A model generated the notes under the pieces. It did no database searches. It was not told the DNA's origin and saw only the letters and a list, made by a program, of their open reading frames with translations. A DNA stretch of 64,000 bases from Pistricoccus aurantiacus (GTDB lineage: Bacteria; Pseudomonadota; Gammaproteobacteria; Pseudomonadales; Halomonadaceae), in assembly GCF_007954585.1 (NCBI RefSeq), contig NZ_CP042382.1, positions 1,550,001 to 1,614,000 of the forward strand. Reading direction: 5' to 3'. The stretch's first letter is position 1. The number at the start of each line of letters is the position of its first letter. Shown here one piece after another: positions 32,639-41,261 of the stretch. A program made the position numbers and the translations under genes.

Positions 32639-33454
32639 TCAGCTTTCCTCCAGGGGGCGATGCGGTTGCCGCGCCGCCCGAGCGCGGGGGCCGTTGAAGT
32701 AGTCGCGGATCCAGGGATCGTCGACGTTTTCGACCACCTCGAGACGATCCGCCGCAAGAACGTGCCGCTGGGACAGCACCGCGACCCGATCGCAGGTGGT
32801 GTACAGGGTATCCAGATCGTGGGTGACCAGAAATACACTCAGTCCCAGCGCGTTTCGCAGGGTCAGCAGCAGCTGGTCGAAGTCCGCCGCGCCGATCGGA
32901 TCCAGGCCGGCGGTAGGTTCGTCGAGAAACAGCACCTCCGGGTCCAGGGCCAGGGCGCGGGCCAGGGCGGCGCGCTTGATCATGCCCCCGGACAGCTCCG
33001 CAGGCGTCTGCAAGGCCGCATTCACCGGCAGCCCCACCAGCGCCAGCTTGACCCGAGCCAGAAACTCCGCCTCGGAGCGCTTGAGTCCGATATGCTCGAT
33101 CATCGGCAGGGCCACGTTCTCCTGCAGGTTCAAGGAGGAGAACAGGGCGCCGCGCTGGAACAGCACGCCGAAACGTCGTTCCAGCCGAGAGCGCCGCTGG
33201 TCGGACAACTGCTGCAGATCCTCGCCGAAAACCTCGATACTGCCTGCATTGGGCCGGCGCAGTCCGACGATGCTGCGCAGCAGGACGGATTTTCCGCTGC
33301 CGGAGCCGCCTACGACGCCAAGAATCTCACCGGGATACAAATCCAGGTCGAGATGCTCGTGAACCACATGATCGCCGAAACGATTGACCAGATCGCGTAT
33401 ACGAATCAAGGGATAATCGTGACTCACCGGTCCATCTCCATGAAGACTCACCAT
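32639..33454 (-). CDS. mlaF: MlaF-like ABC transporter ATPase
   Basis: The protein has 271 residues. Walker A is GGSGSGKSVLLR, the Q-loop FGVLFQRGALFSSLNLQENVALPM, the signature LSGGMIKRAALARALALDPEVLFLDEPTAGLDP (seen as LSGGMIKRAALARALAL) and the H-loop LVTHDLDTL. GALFSSLNVxENVxLP and the GMxKR form of the signature are typical for MlaF/Mkl ATPases that energise MCE lipid transport. The start overlaps the permease gene by 7 nt, with a weak ribosome-binding site, so translation is probably coupled. Confidence 0.93.
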   Translation of the reverse strand: MVSLHGDGPVSHDYPLIRIRDLVNRFGDHVVHEHLDLDLYPGEILGVVGGSGSGKSVLLRSIVGLRRPNAGSIEVFGEDLQQLSDQRRSRLERRFGVLFQRGALFSSLNLQENVALPMIEHIGLKRSEAEFLARVKLALVGLPVNAALQTPAELSGGMIKRAALARALALDPEVLFLDEPTAGLDPIGAADFDQLLLTLRNALGLSVFLVTHDLDTLYTTCDRVAVLSQRHVLAADRLEVVENVDDPWIRDYFNGPRARAARQPHRPLEES

Positions 33455-34584
33455 CCCATTTCCATGAAAAACAGCGCGGCGATGGCGTCAAGCAGAATCA
33501 CCATGAAGATGGACTGCACCACGCTTGAGGTGGTGTGTTCTCCCACGGACTGGGCGCTGCCGCTGACCTTGAAGCCTTCCAGACAGCCGATGGCCGCGAT
33601 GAAGAAGGCGAAGACCGGCGCCTTGGAAAGGCCGACGAGGAAGTGTTTGAGAGGCACCCCCTGCAGGATGGTGACAAACTGCAATGCGGAAATATCCAGC
33701 ACCAGAAGACATACCAGCGCGCCGCCGACAATGCCGCTGAGCATGCCGATAAAGGCCAGAATCGGCAGGGTCACCAGGAGTGCCAGCACCCGGGGAAGCA
33801 CCAGCAGCTCGACGGTGCTCAATCCCAGGGCACGCAGGGCGTCGATTTCCTCGTTGGCCTTCATCGAGCCGATCTGGGCGGTGAAGGCGCTGGCGGTGCG
33901 TCCGGCAAGCAGAATGGCGGCCAGCAGCACGCCGAACTCCCGCAGGAACGAAAAGGCGATGAGGTCGACGGTGTAGATCGTCGCACCGAAGTTTTGTAAC
34001 ACCGTGGCCCCCAGAAAGGCCACCACCGCACCGACCAGAAAGGTCAGCAGGGCGACGATGCCGACGGCGTTGAGGCCGGTCTGATGAATTTGCGCCACCA
34101 GCGCGGTTATCCGCCAGCGGCCGGGGCGCCAGAGTGTGGTAATCAGCGAGCTCAGGATTAGGCCGATAAAACCCAGCAATAAACGCTGTTGCCGCAAGAA
34201 CGCCTCGACTCCCTCGCCGGTACGGGCCAGAAAAGCGACAAGCGGTGATGGCGCATGGCTTTCCGGCGTCAGCGGCTCCGCCATGGCACGGATCACCGTA
34301 TCGAGCAGCGCCTGGCGTGCCGGGGGCAAGCCCGGCGCCTCCCGGGTCAGCCTGGCCAGATTCTCCGCACCCAGCAACTCCACCAGCAGGGCTGCGCCGG
34401 CGGTATCCAGGGTATTCAATCCGCCAAGATCGATATTCAGGACAGCGTTTTTTCCGGCCTGCGCCTTGAACGCATCGACCTGGTTCCGGAGTTTCGCGTA
34501 GTGCGCCAGGGTCCAGTCACCGGCGATATGCAAGCCGCCAGGCCGGTCATCGAGACGACCGGCCCGATCCATGCCTGGGCTCAT
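33448..34584 (-). CDS. mlaE: MlaE-family permease with N-terminal STAS domain
   Basis: The protein has 378 residues. The first 110 residues form a STAS-like domain (GLHIAGDWTLAHYAKLRNQV, LNIDLGGLNTLDTAGAALLVEL), which in the Mla system of E. coli is a separate protein (MlaB). The permease domain follows with the family motif AILLAGRTASAFTAQIGSMKANEEIDALRALGLSTVELLVLPR (seen as GRTASAFTAQIGSMKANEEIDAL). Fused STAS-MlaE proteins are a known variant. It overlaps the DUF3141 gene upstream by 4 nt (ATGA). Confidence 0.92.
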   Translation of the reverse strand: MSPGMDRAGRLDDRPGGLHIAGDWTLAHYAKLRNQVDAFKAQAGKNAVLNIDLGGLNTLDTAGAALLVELLGAENLARLTREAPGLPPARQALLDTVIRAMAEPLTPESHAPSPLVAFLARTGEGVEAFLRQQRLLLGFIGLILSSLITTLWRPGRWRITALVAQIHQTGLNAVGIVALLTFLVGAVVAFLGATVLQNFGATIYTVDLIAFSFLREFGVLLAAILLAGRTASAFTAQIGSMKANEEIDALRALGLSTVELLVLPRVLALLVTLPILAFIGMLSGIVGGALVCLLVLDISALQFVTILQGVPLKHFLVGLSKAPVFAFFIAAIGCLEGFKVSGSAQSVGEHTTSSVVQSIFMVILLDAIAALFFMEMGW

Positions 34585-36896
34585 GTTGCTTTCGATACTT
34601 TGCCTTTCGATACGCTACCTTTCGATGCGCTGTCTTGCGACGGCTGCTCGAACAGCTCCTGTAACTGACGCCATAGCTTTCCGGTATCACCCTCGCCGTT
34701 GCACCAGGCCGGCTCGATCCTGGGGATGGTGTCGAGTATGCGCTGCCGGGTCTCTTCGTCCGGTACCAGATTCGGCAGCTGCTGCAGGCTTTCCTCCGGA
34801 TAGGCGAAGACCAGCAGATTCTGCTGGCGGGTGATCTCGCGGATCGTCGCGAGATCCGGAAGATGCGTCGCCGCCTTGCGATAGCCCTGAACGACGGTCT
34901 CCAGTACGGACTTGGAAAGCTTGCCCTCCGCCTTGGCGAACAGCAGCAGCACCCGCAGACTTGCTTCCAGTTCGCCGCCTTCCGGCAAGGCGTCCTTGAG
35001 CCGCTCGATGCGTTCGCGTTCCTCGCTTTCGTCGCGACGTATTTCCGTGGGCGAGCGGGTGGTGCCACTGAGCAGGCTCAGATAGCCGTAGATCGCATGA
35101 AACATGGTCTCGTTGCTGGCATCACGGATATCCCGCCAGGTATCCAACGTATTGACGATATTGCGTGACGCCAAGTCCTGCCAGGCCAGCAGCGGGTTTT
35201 GTGGGCTAACAGGATGGCGAGTTTCCCGCGCCTGCTCCGCGGCGCCGGGCAGCCACCAGAGAAATGGATTCTGGCTGCCCCAGAGACTGCGCTTGAGACG
35301 AAACGGATGGGTCTTGCGCAGCGCCTCCGCCATGGGCTCGTTGATTGCCCGACTGAGCCAGGGGCGTACCATCCAGCCGTAAAGATTGCTGGTGACCTCG
35401 GAGACGCGATCGACTTCGATGAATTCCCAGTCCTCGTCGTGTTCGTCCGAGTCGAGGGCTCGGATATCCGCAATGCCACGAGATTCAAAATGCACCTGGT
35501 ACTCGGCGGCATCGCCATCAGGGCTTTTATCGATGATCAGCTCATAGAGTCCCGGCGGCAGCGCCTTGATCTCGTCGATGGCATTGATCATCTGGCGATG
35601 CTCGCGACGCGCCACCCTGCCGGAAACGAAGATGCCCAGGTGCCCGGTGCTGGCGTGCTTGAGATAGACGATGGTGCGCCCGGCGCTCTGCAGGGCAAGA
35701 TCGTCCGGGTAGAGATCGGCGATCCAGTCCAGCGCCTGCTGGGGCGGGGTGATGTTGTCGCCGTAGGAGCAGAACACCACCACTGGCGCCTCCACAGCGC
35801 GCAGATCAAGCAGGTTACCGCTGCCGCTGGTGGCGCCGGCCAGCCGATTGCCGATGAACAGATCATCGACTATAGCTTCGATTTCCTCCGCATTGAACAG
35901 GTTGGGGCTTCCCCACCAGCGCTCGAAATCGAGAAAGCGAGGCGCTTCGCTGTCGATATTCGCATAAAGCTGGTAGCCCTTGGACCACAGGGTATGAGAA
36001 GGGTTGAGATCCTCGAAATTGCTGACCAGCCAGGCACCGTCGAAGCGCCCGTTACCCAGATCGCTGGCTAGCCGGGTGGCCCAGGCGCCGCCCATCAGGC
36101 CACCGGCGTAACGCATCGGATTGCTGCCGTTTTCGCCGGCCCAGTAGGCCAGCGGTGCACCGTTGACGATGACCAGTCCCGGCAGCTCCGGGCGGGCGGC
36201 GGCAAGCCCCATCAAGGCCCAGCCCGCCTGACAGTTGCCGATGACCACCGGTTTGCCGGCCTTCGGGTGCCGCGCGGTCACCCGTTCGATAAAGCGCATC
36301 TGCGCCATCGCCACATCGATCATGGTCTGGCCGGGTTCCGGTGAATAGTCGAAGGCGATGAAGTAGGTGGGATGCCCGGCGCGCAGGCTTTCGCCGATTT
36401 CCGAATCCTGCTTGAAGCCGCCGATGCCGGCGCCGTGGCCGCCCCGCGGGTCGATGACGATCACCGGCGCCAGACTATCGTTGACAGGCAAGTTCGCGTC
36501 GATGGGCTGATCCCGGTCCGGCAGAATACGCAGCAGGGAATAGTTGACCGGAATCTCGAGATCGGCGCCGTCCAGCAGCACTTCGTAATCGAACTTGAGC
36601 AGCGGCGGCGAGCCGGCCTGCTCGTGAGCCAGGGTATTGTCCGCGCGCTTTTGGAGGGTATCCCAGAACAGCAGGCTGCGTTCTCCCGCATCCACCAGGT
36701 AGTCAAGCCAGTCGCCGGGGCTGGGGATTTTCAGCTCGCCTTCGATCACGGGCTCCATGATATCCTGCTGGCGCTCCTGCAGGTTGCCAAGCAGATTGTG
36801 TCGATGCAGTTGACGCAGCCCGGTGAGGTTATCGATCAGCTGACGAACGGCTTCGCGGTCCGCCGAATAATGACTGACGTCGTCTTGTCGATCCAT
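34581..36896 (-). CDS. DUF3141 protein (PHA-synthase-like alpha/beta hydrolase), long copy
   Basis: I start at the ATG at 36896, with AAAGGAG 5 nt upstream, giving 771 residues. The hydrolase core contains VIVIDPRGGHGAGIGGF, HPTYFIAFDYSPEPGQT, the lipase-like box GNCQAGWALMG with cysteine as nucleophile (as in PHA synthases), and VFCSYGDNITPPQQALDW with aspartate and KHASTGHLGIFVSG with histidine. This matches DUF3141. The C-terminal 200 residues are helical, ending in Ser/Lys repeats. It lies first in the mla operon and overlaps mlaE, so it may process or supply an acyl or lipid substrate. Its biochemical activity is not established. Confidence 0.85.
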   Translation of the reverse strand: MDRQDDVSHYSADREAVRQLIDNLTGLRQLHRHNLLGNLQERQQDIMEPVIEGELKIPSPGDWLDYLVDAGERSLLFWDTLQKRADNTLAHEQAGSPPLLKFDYEVLLDGADLEIPVNYSLLRILPDRDQPIDANLPVNDSLAPVIVIDPRGGHGAGIGGFKQDSEIGESLRAGHPTYFIAFDYSPEPGQTMIDVAMAQMRFIERVTARHPKAGKPVVIGNCQAGWALMGLAAARPELPGLVIVNGAPLAYWAGENGSNPMRYAGGLMGGAWATRLASDLGNGRFDGAWLVSNFEDLNPSHTLWSKGYQLYANIDSEAPRFLDFERWWGSPNLFNAEEIEAIVDDLFIGNRLAGATSGSGNLLDLRAVEAPVVVFCSYGDNITPPQQALDWIADLYPDDLALQSAGRTIVYLKHASTGHLGIFVSGRVARREHRQMINAIDEIKALPPGLYELIIDKSPDGDAAEYQVHFESRGIADIRALDSDEHDEDWEFIEVDRVSEVTSNLYGWMVRPWLSRAINEPMAEALRKTHPFRLKRSLWGSQNPFLWWLPGAAEQARETRHPVSPQNPLLAWQDLASRNIVNTLDTWRDIRDASNETMFHAIYGYLSLLSGTTRSPTEIRRDESEERERIERLKDALPEGGELEASLRVLLLFAKAEGKLSKSVLETVVQGYRKAATHLPDLATIREITRQQNLLVFAYPEESLQQLPNLVPDEETRQRILDTIPRIEPAWCNGEGDTGKLWRQLQELFEQPSQDSASKGSVSKGKVSKAT
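34589..34633. repeat. 15-bp tandem repeat coding the C-terminus of the long DUF3141 copy
   Basis: CTTTCGATACTTTGC (34589-34603), CTTTCGATACGCTAC (34604-34618) and CTTTCGATGCGCTGT (34619-34633) are successive 15-mers on the plus strand. They encode five-residue units with an SK(G) core at the protein C-terminus (ASKGS-VSKGK-VSKAT). A fourth, degenerate unit may follow to 34648. The unit keeps the reading frame, so copy number could change the tail length without a frameshift. Confidence 0.7.
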
Positions 36897-37034
36897 GGAA
36901 ACTCCTTTCGAAGCGACACGCCGGCGCTGATACCCTTTAATCTCTGAACTTTCGATTTCCAACCCGCAATTTCCAGCTCGTTGCGGCTCGTTGTGGATAG
37001 TAGCAGTGGCGCGTCAAACAATTAGTTGCCTATT

Positions 37035-37078
37035 AATATACCCCACAAGATACCTCATTGTCCTTGTCTCAGGACAAT
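37035..37078 (-). promoter_or_regulatory. Candidate promoter with 8-bp-arm operator for the DUF3141-mla operon
   Basis: ATTGTCCT (37057-37064) and AGGACAAT (37071-37078) are perfect inverted arms around TGTCTC. On the minus strand the promoter-proximal arm contains AGGACA (37059-37064, a 4/6 -35), 18 nt before TATATT (37035-37040). The start codon of the DUF3141 gene lies about 140 nt downstream. No T-tract follows the palindrome, so it does not look like a terminator of the upstream gene (stop at 37136). Confidence 0.4.
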
Positions 37079-37135
37079 AGCAATGAACTTCGCTGACTTG
37101 GGCTTGTTTCACCTTTCGCTGTTCTGCCTTGAAAT

Positions 37136-38872
37136 CTATCGGGTTTCGTCATGCCCCTTGGCAGTGGGGGATGACTTGGTGGCGGGAGTGGACCTGGTGT
37201 CGTTGAACATGCTCAGATAATCGTAGAAAGCATGAAAGGCGAGTTTATCCCCGGCGCTGCGTATCTCACCCCAGCTGTCCAGGGCGTTCGCAATATTGCG
37301 AGACGTCAGCTCCTGCCAGGCCAGCAGCGGATTGTCCGGCCGCGCTGGATGTCGCGTGCGACGGGTTTGCTCCGCAGCGGCGGGCAGCCACCACAGAAAT
37401 GGGTTATGACTGGCCCAGACCCTGCGCCGCAGGCGAAAAGGGTGCGTCTGACGCAGGGTCTCCGCCATCGGCTCGCTGATCGCTCGGGAAAGCCAGGGTC
37501 GTACCATCGAGCCGTAAAGGTGGCTCGTAAGCTCGGAGACGCGATCGGCTGCGATAAACTCCCGCTCTTCGTCTCGGCCGTCCTGTGTATCAACCGCCAG
37601 GATATCGGCGATGCTACGGGCTTCGAAACGTACTCGACGCTCGACCGCGTCGCCGGCGCGGATATCCTCGATGATCAGTTCAAAGCGCCCCGGCGGCAGT
37701 GCCTTGATGTCGTCGATGGACCTGATCAGCTGCCGATGCTCGCGACGCGCTACCTTGCCGGAAACGAAGATGCCCAGATGATCGATACTGCCATGCTTGA
37801 GATAGACGATGGTGCGTCCGGCGGTTTGCAGCGCGCGATCGTCCGGATAGAGATCACCGATCCAGCCCAGTGCCTGCCGGGGCGGCGTGATGGTGTCACC
37901 GTCCGAGCAGAACACTACTATCGGCGCTTCGATGGCACGCAAGTCGAGGAGATCGGCGCCGCTGCCCTCGGTACCGATCAGGCGATTGCCGATAAATAGC
38001 CCATCGAAGATGGCGTCGATTTCCCGGGCATTGAACAGGCTGGGGCTGCCCCACCAGCGCTCGGCGTCGAGGAAGCGGGTCGTTTCGCTGTCGATATTGG
38101 CGAAAAGCCTGTATGGCTTGGTCCAGAAGGCTTCGGAGGGATTGTGGTTTTCATAATTGTTGACCATCCAGGCCCCGTCGAAGCGACCGTTACCAAGATC
38201 GCTGCCTAGCTGGGTGATCCAGTTGCCTCCCAGCAAACCGCTGGTATAGCTCATCGAGCTTCGCCCCTTGCCGACTCGATAGGTCAGTGGGGAGCCGTTG
38301 AGTATGATCAGTCCCGGCAGTTCCGGACGGGCGCAAGCGAGTCCCATCAAGGCCCAGCCCGCCTGGCAGTTGGCAATGATCACCGGCTTGCCCGCTTTCG
38401 GATGCCGCGCGGTGACGAGTTCGATAAAGCGTATCTGGGCCATCGCCGCGTCGGTCAGAGTCTGGCCGGGTGCCGGAGAGTAGCCGAAAGCGATGAAGTA
38501 GGTCGGATGGCCGGCGCGCAGGCTCTCGCCGATTTGCGAGTCCTGCTGGAACCCGGCGATTCCCGGGCCATGGCCGCCACGAGGATCGATGAGGATAACC
38601 GGCGCCAGCGTCTCGTCAATGGGTTGGTTCTCGCCGGGCAGGATGCGCAGCAGCGAATAGTTGACCGGCGTATCCAGGCCGGCGCCATCCATCAGGATTT
38701 CGTAATCGAAATCGAGTAGCGGTGGCGATCCAGCTTGCTCATGGGCCAGGAGTGTGTCTGCCCGTTGGCGCAGGGTATCCCAGAGCAGCAGACTGCGTTC
38801 GCTTGCATCCTGAAGGTACTCGAGCCAGTCGCCGGCTGTTGGAGGTGCTGGAAGGTTGCTTCGTGGATTCAT
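37136..38872 (-). CDS. DUF3141 protein (PHA-synthase-like alpha/beta hydrolase), short copy
   Basis: I start at the ATG at 38872, with AAGGAG 5 nt upstream, giving 578 residues. It is clearly paralogous to the longer gene downstream: VILIDPRGGHGPGIAGF, IANCQAGWALMG (cysteine nucleophile box), VFCSDGDTITPPRQALGW and KHGSIDHLGIFVSGKVARREHRQ are nearly the same (seen as DHLGIFVSGKVARREHRQL). The N-terminal extension of about 45 residues and the C-terminal 140 residues of the other copy are missing. The two genes share the same ribosome-binding site and start context (GGAGTTTCC ATG), evidence for tandem duplication. Whether the copies have different substrates is unknown. Confidence 0.85.
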   Translation of the reverse strand: MNPRSNLPAPPTAGDWLEYLQDASERSLLLWDTLRQRADTLLAHEQAGSPPLLDFDYEILMDGAGLDTPVNYSLLRILPGENQPIDETLAPVILIDPRGGHGPGIAGFQQDSQIGESLRAGHPTYFIAFGYSPAPGQTLTDAAMAQIRFIELVTARHPKAGKPVIIANCQAGWALMGLACARPELPGLIILNGSPLTYRVGKGRSSMSYTSGLLGGNWITQLGSDLGNGRFDGAWMVNNYENHNPSEAFWTKPYRLFANIDSETTRFLDAERWWGSPSLFNAREIDAIFDGLFIGNRLIGTEGSGADLLDLRAIEAPIVVFCSDGDTITPPRQALGWIGDLYPDDRALQTAGRTIVYLKHGSIDHLGIFVSGKVARREHRQLIRSIDDIKALPPGRFELIIEDIRAGDAVERRVRFEARSIADILAVDTQDGRDEEREFIAADRVSELTSHLYGSMVRPWLSRAISEPMAETLRQTHPFRLRRRVWASHNPFLWWLPAAAEQTRRTRHPARPDNPLLAWQELTSRNIANALDSWGEIRSAGDKLAFHAFYDYLSMFNDTRSTPATKSSPTAKGHDETR

Positions 38873-39124
38873 GGAAACTCCTTGCGAAGTCACCTTGTTC
38901 AGCATTTGCTTGTTCTTGGTTTTCTAACCGGGCAGGAAACCCCTGGTGATTCGCTAAATAATTATTGGGCTATCAGTATAGCCAATAGTGATACGCTGTC
39001 GCTGCCGATCCAAGCCAAGTCGCAATGAACTTCGCTGCCCCGTGCTTATCCTACCTTTCAACTTACGTCATTTTTTTCCTTGCCTTACAATCGATGCTTG
39101 TCTAGCCATTGGACATAACGCTGC

Positions 39125-40066
39125 ATGCTGGAATTTCTTCAAGGGTTTTCCTACGGGCTGTTCCTTTCCTGCCTGCCTTGGTTCGTGATCGGCCTGGTCA
39201 GCCCACGCCATGCCCTGGGCACCCTGCGACCGGAGCGTCTGCAGGTATTTATCCGTTACTGGTTCGTCGTGCCTTTCCTGGCGGGACTGCTGTGGCTGAC
39301 TTCGCTGTGGGGCGGTTTCGGGCCCTCTCTGGGCGGATGGCTGGCGGGTCTCGCGGCGATCGCCGTGGAGATTCCCCTGGAACGGCGCTTGCGGGGCTGG
39401 TGGGAAAGGCGCAAGCAGAAACGCCTCGATGCCCAGCGCCAGCGCGAGATCGCCAAGCGTCAGGCGGAGCAGGCTCGCCAGGCCCGGGAAAGAGGCGAAG
39501 AAAGCCTCGATCCGCAGCATCCGCCGGCGGATGCGGACGATGTGATCCTGGCGCTGTGCAGTGCCAAGGCGCGCCTGCTGGCGGCCAGGCAGCCAGCCCT
39601 TGCTCAGCAGGCAGATCGGGTTTACGGGCGTTATCGCAAGGTGATCGCGGTATTGCTGGAGCGCTTCGAGGTGGGAGAGCTCGCCTTCGAGCGCGCCCGC
39701 TCCCTGGTGGCGGAAGTCTGTTTCGCGGCGGTGGACAACTTGACCGCCATGGCCGCTCAAGCCAGCGGCGTGGCGGGGGTGGACAGCGACCACGTGCGCC
39801 GGCGGCTGTCACTCGAAAGCGGCCGGCTTTCCCATACGGAACGCCTGGCCTTGGAGCGACGCCTGGCGCTGGTGGAGGACACGCATCGCCATCTTCGTGA
39901 ACTCAGCGCCCGCAACGAAACCGCTCTGACCGCCTTGGACAACGCGGCGGTGGCCATGGCTCGAGTGGATACTCGCCGTCCCCAGGCGTCCGTCAGCGCG
40001 GATCAGGCGTTGGGGGACCTGCAGAACTTCGTCGCTCGGGCAGAGCGTTATGGCCGCGGCCCTTGA
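39125..40066 (+). CDS. Membrane-anchored coiled-coil protein linked to TelA, unknown function
   Basis: The protein has 313 residues. Two or three N-terminal hydrophobic segments (about residues 5-25 and 45-80) are followed by a basic, highly helical region (WERRKQKRLDAQRQREIAKRQ). The soluble C-terminal part has ADADDVILALCSAKARLLAARQPALAQQADRVYGRYRKVIAVL and further helices. It lies 34 nt before the TelA-type gene, and such membrane/coiled-coil partners (XpaC-like) often accompany TelA. I do not recognise the exact family. The start has only a weak ribosome-binding site. The region 38873-39124 upstream holds no further gene. Confidence 0.7.
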   Translation: MLEFLQGFSYGLFLSCLPWFVIGLVSPRHALGTLRPERLQVFIRYWFVVPFLAGLLWLTSLWGGFGPSLGGWLAGLAAIAVEIPLERRLRGWWERRKQKRLDAQRQREIAKRQAEQARQARERGEESLDPQHPPADADDVILALCSAKARLLAARQPALAQQADRVYGRYRKVIAVLLERFEVGELAFERARSLVAEVCFAAVDNLTAMAAQASGVAGVDSDHVRRRLSLESGRLSHTERLALERRLALVEDTHRHLRELSARNETALTALDNAAVAMARVDTRRPQASVSADQALGDLQNFVARAERYGRGP

Positions 40067-40100
40067 GTTTTCATTTTATTTCCTGAGGACGCCTCGACTT

Positions 40101-41261
40101 ATGCAAATCCCGCAAAACTCTCGGCATCAGACCCTATACCTGCCGGCGACGGAGGAGATCGCCGCGGATCTGGCGCATAAGCCCGGCGCACATCATGAAG
40201 AGGCGGGCCTGGAAAAGCAGGCAGAGCGCTTCGTGACGGAGCTGCTGGCCCAGAACCAGGCGCGCCAGTCCCAACGCCGCCACGTGGACGAACTGGGCAG
40301 CGAGATTCAGCGCCAGGCCGCCTATCAGAGCGAGCTGCTCAAGACCCCCATGCGCACCCTCGCCGAGCAGGGAGAGGAAGGCGGTCCGGTGGCTCAGGCG
40401 CTGACCGGCCTGCGTGAGCGCATGCGCGAGCTCGATCCACAGCGCCATCGTTTGAGCCGACGAGGTATCGATCGGGTGCTGAAATTCATTCCCGGCATGA
40501 GCACCGGCCTCGAGCGCTACTTCCAGAAATACGAAAGCGCTCAGCAGGCGCTGGATGCGATCATCCACGATCTCGAAGCCGGCAAGGATCGGCTGGGTCG
40601 CGACAACCTGACCTTGACGGACGACCAGCAAGCGCTGGAGGAAAGCACGGAGAAACTTCAGGAGCAGGTCGAGCTGGGCCAGCTGATCGACCGCCGCCTG
40701 ATGCGTCGAGCCGAGGCGCTTCCCCAGGAAGACCCGGAGCGCGCCTTCATCGAGGAAGAGCTGCTGTTCCCGCTGCGTCAGCGCATCGTCGATCTGCAGC
40801 AGCAGCTGGCGGTCAGCCAGCAGGGCGTGCTGGCCCTGGAAGTGATCATCCGCAACAACCGGGAGCTGATGCGCGGGGTGGACCGGGCCATCAACGTTAC
40901 CGTCTCGGCGCTGAGTGTGGCGGTGACCGTGGCCCTGGGGCTGGCCAATCAGCGCCTGGTGCTGGACAAGGTCGAAGCGCTCAATGCCACCACCTCGGAC
41001 ATGATCGCCGGTACCGCCCAGGCGCTGCGCCGTCAGGGTACGGATATCCAGACCCGCGCCGGCTCGGCGATGCTCGACATGCAGAAGCTCGAACAGGCCT
41101 TCGGCGACGTCATGGCGGCCATCGACGATGTTTCTCGCTATCGTCGCGAGGCGCTGCCACGGCTGGCGGAACAGGTTCAACGCCTGGACGGCCTGTCTCG
41201 CCAGGGCGGCGAGGTCATCGAACGCATGCAGCGCAGCCGCGACGAGTCGCCGCCGCGGTGA
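40101..41261 (+). CDS. TelA-family toxic anion resistance protein
   Basis: I start at the ATG at 40101 (MQIPQNSRHQ), giving 386 residues; GAGGA lies about 11 nt upstream, a rather long spacing. The protein is almost entirely helical and shows TelA-family blocks such as LSRRGIDRVLKFIPGMSTGLERYFQKYESAQQALDAII (seen as FQKYESAQQALDAII), VSQQGVLALEVIIRNNRELMRGVDRAINVTVSALSVAVTVALGL (RNNRELMRGVDRAINVTV) and NATTSDMIAGTAQAL. TelA proteins are associated with tellurite and other anion or envelope stress; the mechanism is unclear. The following extensin-like gene overlaps its stop by 4 nt (GTGA). Confidence 0.9.
   Translation: MQIPQNSRHQTLYLPATEEIAADLAHKPGAHHEEAGLEKQAERFVTELLAQNQARQSQRRHVDELGSEIQRQAAYQSELLKTPMRTLAEQGEEGGPVAQALTGLRERMRELDPQRHRLSRRGIDRVLKFIPGMSTGLERYFQKYESAQQALDAIIHDLEAGKDRLGRDNLTLTDDQQALEESTEKLQEQVELGQLIDRRLMRRAEALPQEDPERAFIEEELLFPLRQRIVDLQQQLAVSQQGVLALEVIIRNNRELMRGVDRAINVTVSALSVAVTVALGLANQRLVLDKVEALNATTSDMIAGTAQALRRQGTDIQTRAGSAMLDMQKLEQAFGDVMAAIDDVSRYRREALPRLAEQVQRLDGLSRQGGEVIERMQRSRDESPPR

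Noticed and set aside
37057-37078. Palindrome as terminator of the short DUF3141 gene
   Set aside because: No T-tract follows on the minus strand, and the arm coincides with a candidate -35 element.
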